A program made the translations under genes and the position numbers. This document shows, piece after piece, positions 45,063 through 50,063 of a stretch of 50,063 nt of DNA (positions within the stretch are counted from its first letter, which is position 1; each line of letters starts with the position of its first letter). The DNA is from MED-G82 sp964342675 (GTDB taxonomy: Bacteria; Pseudomonadota; Gammaproteobacteria; Magnimaribacterales; D2472). The notes below the pieces were generated by a model, which was not told the DNA's origin, searched no databases, and worked only from the letters and a program-made list of their open reading frames with translations. The stretch covers positions 1-50,063 of the forward strand of contig CAYFFR010000006.1 of NCBI GenBank assembly GCA_964342675.1. The letters are read 5' to 3'.

Positions 45063-46669
45063 AATTGATTCATAGTATTATCCTTACCGCCTGCTTTTAG
45101 AGCATTCTCACCAGAGAAATATTCTTTATGAGTGTCTCCAACAGTTGTGCCCGCAAGATCTTGATGTTTTACAGAAGACATTTCTCGCCTTATTTCCTTT
45201 CTCTGAATGCCTTTAACATAAGCAAGCATTCCTAGATCACCAAAATATCCTTCGCTTAATATATCGGTACCTAGAGCAGCTTCATGATATGTAGGAAGAG
45301 TAATTAAATGGTGAAATATTCCTGCTTTCTTAGAACCTTCTTTTTGAAAATTTGATATCAAAGCATCAGCTTTTTCAGCTAACTCACTATCATCAAATTT
45401 AGGGTCCATAAGTGCTTTTTCATCTATTTCAGGATTTGGATAAGCGGATAGATCTTCTCCAGCATCTAACATTTCTGCATATACTTGATTTCTAAAGGAT
45501 AAGGTCCAATTAAATGAAGGTGAGTTATTGTATACAAGTTTTGCATCTGGAATTGACTTTTTAATTTCTGAAACCATATCAGCTATTTGTTCAACATTTG
45601 GCTTTTCTGTTTCTATCCATAAGAGATCAGCACCATATTCAAGGCTTGTTATACAATCCAATATAACTCTATCTTTACCTGTATTTTCTTTAAATTTATA
45701 TAATCCATTAGACAATCTAATAGGCCTAACTAATTTACCATTTTGATGGATAGTAATATCATTTTCATTTAAATCTTCTAAATCATTTATAGATTCAGTT
45801 TCAAGGAATTCATTGTATTTACTTGCTAGATCACCATCTGTTTTAGATACAGGTACTTTTTGTGTTAATCCAGCACCTAAAGAGTCAGTTCTAGCAACAA
45901 TAATCCCATTATCAACACCTAATTCTAAAAATGCATATCTAACAGCATTAATTTTTGCAAGAAAATCCTCATGAGGGACTGTAACTTTCCCATCCTGATG
46001 GCCACATTGTTTTTCATCAGATACTTGGTTTTCAATTTGAATTGCACACGCACCAGCCTCAATCATTTTCCTAGCCAGAATATATGTTGCTTCTTCATTA
46101 CCAAAACCAGCATCAATATCAGCAATAATAGGTACAACATGAGTTTCAAAATTATCAATACGACTTATTATTTCTGAGTTATCATTTCCTAATTTATTTG
46201 CCTCATCTAATTCATTAAATAGATGTTGTAATTTAATTGAATCTGCTCTTTTAAGGAATGTATATATTTCTTTTATTAGTGCTGGAACAGATGTTTTTTC
46301 ATGCATGCTTTGATCGGGTAGGGGACCGAACTGTGATCTCAATGCTGCAACCATCCATCCACTCAAATAAACATATGTTTTATTGGTAGTTTTCTTTAAT
46401 CTTTTAACAGCCATCATCATTTGCTGTGCTATGAAGCCATGCCAACAACCAAGAGATTGAGTATATTCTGAAGTATTCTTATCATATTCAGCCATATCTT
46501 TTCTCATGATGTCAGCTGTATATTTAGCTATATCAATACCTGTTTTGAATCTATTTTGTAATGACATTCTAGCAACATATTCTGGATCTATAGTTTTCCA
46601 ATTTGAATCTTTAAACCCTGGTAATGACTTAATTCGTTTAATTTCTGATAATAAATTTAAATTAGACAT
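45059..46669 (-). CDS. aceA: Isocitrate lyase (long type)
   Basis: A 536-residue enzyme cleaving isocitrate to glyoxylate and succinate in the glyoxylate shunt. The catalytic loop cysteine is C222 in the K220-Q-C-G-H224 motif, and the Mg2+/substrate strand is PIIADIDAGFGN (180-191). Length and the EKQCGHQDGKVTVPHEDF form match the long pseudomonad/acinetobacter type rather than the 434-residue E. coli type. It has its own near-consensus promoter and a strong AGGAGA ribosome site. Malate synthase is not in the window. Confidence 0.97.
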   Translation of the reverse strand: MSNLNLLSEIKRIKSLPGFKDSNWKTIDPEYVARMSLQNRFKTGIDIAKYTADIMRKDMAEYDKNTSEYTQSLGCWHGFIAQQMMMAVKRLKKTTNKTYVYLSGWMVAALRSQFGPLPDQSMHEKTSVPALIKEIYTFLKRADSIKLQHLFNELDEANKLGNDNSEIISRIDNFETHVVPIIADIDAGFGNEEATYILARKMIEAGACAIQIENQVSDEKQCGHQDGKVTVPHEDFLAKINAVRYAFLELGVDNGIIVARTDSLGAGLTQKVPVSKTDGDLASKYNEFLETESINDLEDLNENDITIHQNGKLVRPIRLSNGLYKFKENTGKDRVILDCITSLEYGADLLWIETEKPNVEQIADMVSEIKKSIPDAKLVYNNSPSFNWTLSFRNQVYAEMLDAGEDLSAYPNPEIDEKALMDPKFDDSELAEKADALISNFQKEGSKKAGIFHHLITLPTYHEAALGTDILSEGYFGDLGMLAYVKGIQRKEIRREMSSVKHQDLAGTTVGDTHKEYFSGENALKAGGKDNTMNQF

Positions 46670-46673
46670 ATCA

Positions 46674-46679
46674 TCTCCT
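46674..46679 (-). promoter_or_regulatory. Shine-Dalgarno site of aceA
   Basis: The minus strand reads AGGAGA four bases before the aceA ATG. This is the strongest ribosome-binding site I found in a window where many genes have little or no leader, so aceA appears set for high translation. Confidence 0.6.
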
Positions 46680-46692
46680 GTTTATGTAGTGA

Positions 46693-46721
46693 ATTAAATT
46701 TAATTATCATTAATATGTCAA
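46693..46721 (-). promoter_or_regulatory. Sigma-70 promoter of aceA
   Basis: On the minus strand a perfect TTGACA (46716-46721) is followed after 17 bp by TTTAAT (46693-46698). Transcription would start near 46686, giving a leader of about 17 nt that contains the AGGAGA site. It is the best -35 element seen in the window. Confidence 0.65.
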
Positions 46722-46764
46722 TATTTATATTAATTACCTATTTTATAGGATTTAAAGACGTAAT

Positions 46765-46787
46765 ATTATGTAGTTATACTACATAAT
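46765..46787. promoter_or_regulatory. Perfect palindrome between purB and aceA, candidate operator
   Basis: A 10-bp perfect inverted repeat, ATTATGTAGT and ACTACATAAT, flanks a TAT centre. It lies directly after the purB stop and about 44 bp upstream of the aceA -35 element, a position typical of an activator or remote repressor site. No U-run follows the right arm on the minus strand, so a simple intrinsic terminator for purB is unlikely. The protein that might bind it is unknown. Confidence 0.45.
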
Positions 46788-48133
46788 TATAGATTTTTAC
46801 TTAAACCAGTATATGTAGATGGCTTAAGTTTTTTAAGAAAGATTTTATTTTTTTGTGAGATAGGTAGATTTTCAACTACATTAAGGTAAGAATTTTTTGT
46901 TAGATTTGTACCTCTTGATATATCTTTAATCAATTCATATGCATTATCAAATCCCTCTAATTTCATAATGGTTTGAATCGCTTCTGTTAAAACTTGCCAA
47001 TTATCATTAAGTTCTCTTGATGAAACTTCTTTATTAATGATTAATTTATTCAATCCTTTTAAAGTTGAATTTATTGCTAGATATGAATGACTAATCCCAA
47101 CACCTATGTTCCTTTGTACCGTAGAATCAGAAAGATCTCTTTGCAGTCTAGATTTGGTTAATTTGTTAGCAAAAAATATCATCATAGAATTACTTAGTTC
47201 TGAATTACCTTCTGAATTTTCAAAATCTATAGGATTAACTTTATGAGGCATAGTAGATGATCCAATTTCATTCTTGAGTATTTTTAATTTAAAGAGATCC
47301 TTTGATATATACATCCATATATCAATATTTAAATCATTAACAATGTTATTTATTCTTATTATTGAATGACACAATCTAGCTATACAATCATGAGGTTCAA
47401 TCTGAGTGGTTATAGTATTAATATTAATATTAAGGCGTTTTGAAAATCCTATAGTAAAATTTACCCAATCTTTTTTTGAATTTATTAAACTTAATGTATG
47501 AAAATTTCCTGTAGCTCCACCCCATTTTCCATATAATTTTATTGATTTTAAAATTGAGACTTCTTCTTCTAAACGTGCAAAAAATACTTTAAATTCTTTG
47601 CCAAATGTTGTTGGTGAAGCTGGCTGGCCATGAGTCCTAGCAAGTAAAGGGGTGTTTTTCCAATTTTTTGATTTTGATCTTAGATCTTTAAGTAGATCAT
47701 TTAATTTATTTAAATATACTGACTTGGCATGTTGATAAATTAAAGCATATGACATTGAGTTTATATCCTCACTTGTTAATCCAAAGTGGATATATTTTTC
47801 AAATTTAATTAATGTTTTATGTTTTCTGAATTTCTCTCTAATTAAATATTCAACAGCCTTGATGTCATGATTGGTTCTCTTTTCTATAGACTTAATTCTT
47901 TTAGCATCCCTATCATTAAAATCGTTTTTAATTTTATTTAATAAATTTATTTGTGACTTATTAAGTTTTATAAAGAATTTAGGTAGTTTTTGACATATAT
48001 ATATAAGCCATTCTATTTCTATTTGATACCTTGTTTTATTTAGATAGGACTCATTAAAAATTTCAGCTAAAGGTTGTACTTGTTTTGAATATCGAGAATC
48101 CAATGGAGATATGGATGTGTCTTTTAATTTCAT
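46787..48133 (-). CDS. purB: Adenylosuccinate lyase
   Basis: A 448-residue fumarase/aspartase-superfamily enzyme acting twice in purine synthesis: SAICAR to AICAR, and adenylosuccinate to AMP. The superfamily signature is GSSTMPHKVNPIDFEN. The catalytic-loop serines and the ARTHGQPASPTTFGKE motif are intact. SPLDSRY at the N-terminus fits the E. coli-type enzyme. It starts 15 nt after mnmA. In E. coli and Pseudomonas hflD lies between these two genes; it is absent here. Confidence 0.96.
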   Translation of the reverse strand: MKLKDTSISPLDSRYSKQVQPLAEIFNESYLNKTRYQIEIEWLIYICQKLPKFFIKLNKSQINLLNKIKNDFNDRDAKRIKSIEKRTNHDIKAVEYLIREKFRKHKTLIKFEKYIHFGLTSEDINSMSYALIYQHAKSVYLNKLNDLLKDLRSKSKNWKNTPLLARTHGQPASPTTFGKEFKVFFARLEEEVSILKSIKLYGKWGGATGNFHTLSLINSKKDWVNFTIGFSKRLNININTITTQIEPHDCIARLCHSIIRINNIVNDLNIDIWMYISKDLFKLKILKNEIGSSTMPHKVNPIDFENSEGNSELSNSMMIFFANKLTKSRLQRDLSDSTVQRNIGVGISHSYLAINSTLKGLNKLIINKEVSSRELNDNWQVLTEAIQTIMKLEGFDNAYELIKDISRGTNLTKNSYLNVVENLPISQKNKIFLKKLKPSTYTGLSKNL

Positions 48134-48138
48134 ATCTA

Positions 48139-48144
48139 ATTATA
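48139..48144 (-). promoter_or_regulatory. -10 box of purB
   Basis: On the minus strand TATAAT ends five bases before the purB ATG, within the 15-nt gap after mnmA. The -35 would fall in mnmA and is not consensus. It suggests a leaderless purB transcript besides any read-through from mnmA. Confidence 0.4.
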
Positions 48145-48148
48145 GTGT

Positions 48149-49228
48149 TTAATCTAATTTATTTTCTATTACTCCACCACCTAAACAATAATTATCTTTA
48201 TAAATTACTGCAGATTGGCCATTAGTTATGCTGCTAATAGCTTTTTCAAAGTAAACTTCATTGTTTTCAGTATTAAACTCACACTTTACTGGTTTATGTC
48301 TATGGCGAACTTGTACGTGGCAATCAATGGTTCCTTTATATTGATCAGTAATCCAATGCATCGACTCAATCTTTAGTCCATTACTCATTAATAGCGGATT
48401 ATCTAAACCTTGGCATACATACACCTCATTCTTAATAATATTTTTATCATATACATACCAAGGTAGCTCTTCTTTATTTCTTACACCTCCGATATTTAAA
48501 CCTTGTCTTTGGCCAATAGTATATAAAACAGATCCTCTATGTTTGCCAATTATATTTTCATCCTCATCTTTAATAAGACCATCTTTAAAATTAATAAATC
48601 TTTTAAGAAAGTCTTTTAAGTTTCTTTCACCTACAAAACATATACCTACAGAATCTTTTTTATCTTTATTTGGTAGATTAATAACATTTGCTATATCTCT
48701 AACTTCTGACTTTAAGAGATTGGATAATGGAAACTTACATTGCGAAAATTCATTTGAACTTACCTCATGTAAGAAATATGTTTGATCCTTTTTAGGATCT
48801 TTTGATTTTTTTAAATACACCTTGTCTTTAATCTTATCCAACGATGCATAGTGTCCAGTAGCAATATAATCAGCTCCTATTTTTTTTGCATATTCTAGAA
48901 AGGATTTAAATTTAATTTCTCTATTGCATAAGATATCTGGATTAGGTGTTCTACCTTTTTGATGTTCTGATAAAAAGTTTTTAAAAACTCTATCCCAATA
49001 TTCATTACTAAAATTTGCTCTATGTAAAGGTATATTTAACATATCACAGACCTTAGAAGCATCTTCAAAATCTATTTCTGATGTACAAACTTCTCCTGGT
49101 TCTGATTGCCAGTTTTGCATAAATAACCCTGTTACATCATATCCTTCCTCTTTAAGTAAATAAGCGCTTACCGAAGAATCTACGCCACCTGATATACCAA
49201 CAACTATTTTTATTTTTGATTTATTCAT
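48149..49228 (-). CDS. mnmA: tRNA-specific 2-thiouridylase
   Basis: A 359-residue enzyme that thiolates U34 of tRNA-Lys, -Glu and -Gln, using sulfur relayed from IscS. The ATP pyrophosphatase P-loop is SGGVDSS at residues 13-19. The two catalytic cysteines are C101 (ILCNREIKF) and C197 (VGICFVGER). GRTPNPD, ATGHYA and the YTIGQRQGL segments are also conserved. It is divergent from icd across 84 nt, in the conserved neighbourhood icd-mnmA-purB. Confidence 0.97.
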   Translation of the reverse strand: MNKSKIKIVVGISGGVDSSVSAYLLKEEGYDVTGLFMQNWQSEPGEVCTSEIDFEDASKVCDMLNIPLHRANFSNEYWDRVFKNFLSEHQKGRTPNPDILCNREIKFKSFLEYAKKIGADYIATGHYASLDKIKDKVYLKKSKDPKKDQTYFLHEVSSNEFSQCKFPLSNLLKSEVRDIANVINLPNKDKKDSVGICFVGERNLKDFLKRFINFKDGLIKDEDENIIGKHRGSVLYTIGQRQGLNIGGVRNKEELPWYVYDKNIIKNEVYVCQGLDNPLLMSNGLKIESMHWITDQYKGTIDCHVQVRHRHKPVKCEFNTENNEVYFEKAISSITNGQSAVIYKDNYCLGGGVIENKLD

Positions 49229-49267
49229 ATTTGAGTTGCAATTCTAAATTAAATCTATAATTAGAGT

Positions 49268-49273
49268 ATAATT
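49268..49273 (+). promoter_or_regulatory. -10 box of icd
   Basis: A TATAAT in the divergent mnmA-icd gap lies about 39 nt before the icd ATG, giving a leader near 30 nt of almost pure A and T. No good -35 is seen at 17 bp. On the minus strand TAGAAT (49241-49246) may be the mnmA -10. Confidence 0.4.
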
Positions 49274-49312
49274 TGCTCCAAAAAAATCTTATATATTAAT
49301 AATTAATTAAAT

Positions 49313-50063
49313 ATGACCTATAAAAATATAAACATACCAAAAGAGGGTGTAAAAATCTCAATTAATGATGATGGTTCACTTAATGTTCCTGATAACCCCA
49401 TTATTCCTTATATCGAAGGTGATGGTATTGGGATTGATATCACTCCAGCAATGATTAATGTAGTAAATAATGCAGTAACTAAGTCCTATAACGGATCAAA
49501 GTCAATTTCTTGGATGGAAGTATACTGTGGTGAAAAATCTACGACAGTTTACGGAGATGATGTATGGTTACCTGATGAAACTATTGAAGCATTAAAAGAA
49601 TATGTTGTAAGTATCAAGGGCCCACTTACAACTCCGGTCGGTGGGGGTATTAGATCATTAAATGTATCTTTACGACAAATACTTGATTTATATGTTTGTT
49701 TAAGGCCGATAAGGTACTTTTCTGGAGTTCCTAGCCCAATTAAAAATCCTTCGCATGTAGATATGGTTATATTTAGAGAAAATTCTGAAGATATTTATGC
49801 AGGTGTAGAGTTTGAAGGAGGATCGAAAGAATCAGATAATCTGGTTAAGGTACTTCAAAATGATTTTGGAGTAAAACAAATTAGATTCCCACAAAATGTC
49901 GGGTTAGGAATAAAACCTATCTCTAAAGAAGGTACTGAACGATTAGTTAAACAAGCGATAGACTATGCTATTAAGAATAATAGAGCTTCAGTAACTCTTG
50001 TTCATAAAGGAAATATCATGAAATTTACTGAAGGTGCCTTTAGAGATTGGGGGTATGAATTAA
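49313..50063 (+). CDS. icd: NADP+-dependent isocitrate dehydrogenase, 5' part (runs off the window)
   Basis: The first 250 codons of a dimeric NADP-type isocitrate dehydrogenase, which makes 2-oxoglutarate, CO2 and NADPH. The N-terminus MTYKNINIPKEG with SLNVPDNPIIPYIEGDGIG is close to proteobacterial Icd. The substrate loop GGGIRSLNV holds S115, equivalent to the serine phosphorylated by AceK in E. coli. VHKGNIMKFTEGAF lies near the edge. The frame of these motifs fixes the start. It is opposed in function to aceA nearby, since both compete for isocitrate. Confidence 0.95.
   Translation, partial: MTYKNINIPKEGVKISINDDGSLNVPDNPIIPYIEGDGIGIDITPAMINVVNNAVTKSYNGSKSISWMEVYCGEKSTTVYGDDVWLPDETIEALKEYVVSIKGPLTTPVGGGIRSLNVSLRQILDLYVCLRPIRYFSGVPSPIKNPSHVDMVIFRENSEDIYAGVEFEGGSKESDNLVKVLQNDFGVKQIRFPQNVGLGIKPISKEGTERLVKQAIDYAIKNNRASVTLVHKGNIMKFTEGAFRDWGYEL

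Noticed and set aside
46765..46787. The purB-aceA palindrome as a rho-independent terminator.
   Set aside because: The stem is AT-rich with no GC core and is not followed by a T-run on the minus strand, so an operator reading is preferred, though a weak terminator cannot be excluded.
1..50063. CRISPR arrays, insertion sequences, toxin-antitoxin pairs, restriction or other defence genes, riboswitches.
   Set aside because: No regularly spaced repeats, transposase, terminal inverted repeats or defence-family motifs were seen, and no leader is long enough to hold a known riboswitch.

Overview
The window is a compact, AT-rich (by eye about 30% GC) stretch of a free-living gammaproteobacterial chromosome. 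Protein families, gene order and near-zero intergenic space fit a streamlined marine lineage such as SAR86. That placement is an inference from composition and gene content, because no rRNA or other taxonomic marker is present. I see no insertion sequence, prophage, integrase, CRISPR array or riboswitch. No gene-free stretch exceeds 117 bases; the largest are 46670-46786, 34118-34216, 24251-24337, 49229-49312 and 29342-29422.

Layout. (1) 16-5284: a tRNA-Ser(UGA), then a PaaI-type thioesterase, a DUF3089 alpha/beta hydrolase, a GPH-family symporter, a TetR regulator, a DUF1145 membrane protein and a MATE exporter. (2) 5281-6696 (minus): a DUF349 protein. (3) 6730-20893: fifteen plus-strand genes with gaps of at most 15 nt: trpS, an MFS exporter, hemH, a 2,4-dienoyl-CoA-reductase-like SDR, an aldehyde dehydrogenase, lolC-type permease, lolD, exbB, exbD, a fused msbA-lpxK gene, a Trm112-like zinc-ribbon gene, kdsB, murB, a LysE exporter and a DUF1285 gene. 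This block serves the outer envelope: lipoprotein sorting, lipid A phosphorylation and flipping, Kdo activation and peptidoglycan precursors. (4) 20883-28296: a DUF885 lipoprotein, ETF-ubiquinone oxidoreductase, etfBA and a pair of acyl-CoA dehydrogenases. (5) 28325-34117: trmA, nfuA, csiV and mfd. (6) 34217-45062: a second acyl-CoA dehydrogenase pair, an N-terminally extended GAPDH, then nqrABCDEF, apbE and nqrM, a complete sodium-pumping NADH dehydrogenase set with its FMN transferase and iron-site assembly factor. (7) 45059-50063: aceA, purB, mnmA (minus) and the 5' part of icd (plus), the isocitrate branch point.

How the genes work together. Fatty acyl-CoA dehydrogenation passes electrons through EtfAB to ETF-QO and ubiquinone. 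NADH from oxidation feeds Nqr, which builds a sodium gradient. The MATE and GPH transporters could use that gradient, and isocitrate lyase lets acetyl-CoA carbon be assimilated. From memory, several blocks match Pseudomonas aeruginosa gene order (lpxK-ycaR-kdsB-murB; ETF-QO-etfB-etfA; csiV-mfd-gap-nqr; icd-mnmA-purB-aceA), but with genes lost between them (comEC, a second LolC/E permease, hflD).

Most unusual observations: MsbA and LpxK are one 918-residue polypeptide. Two separate acyl-CoA dehydrogenase pairs each have one member with, and one without, a recognisable catalytic glutamate. Many genes have a -10 hexamer so close to the start codon that a leaderless mRNA is implied. All five convergent gene junctions overlap or abut. 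No clearly new defence or mobile system is visible.
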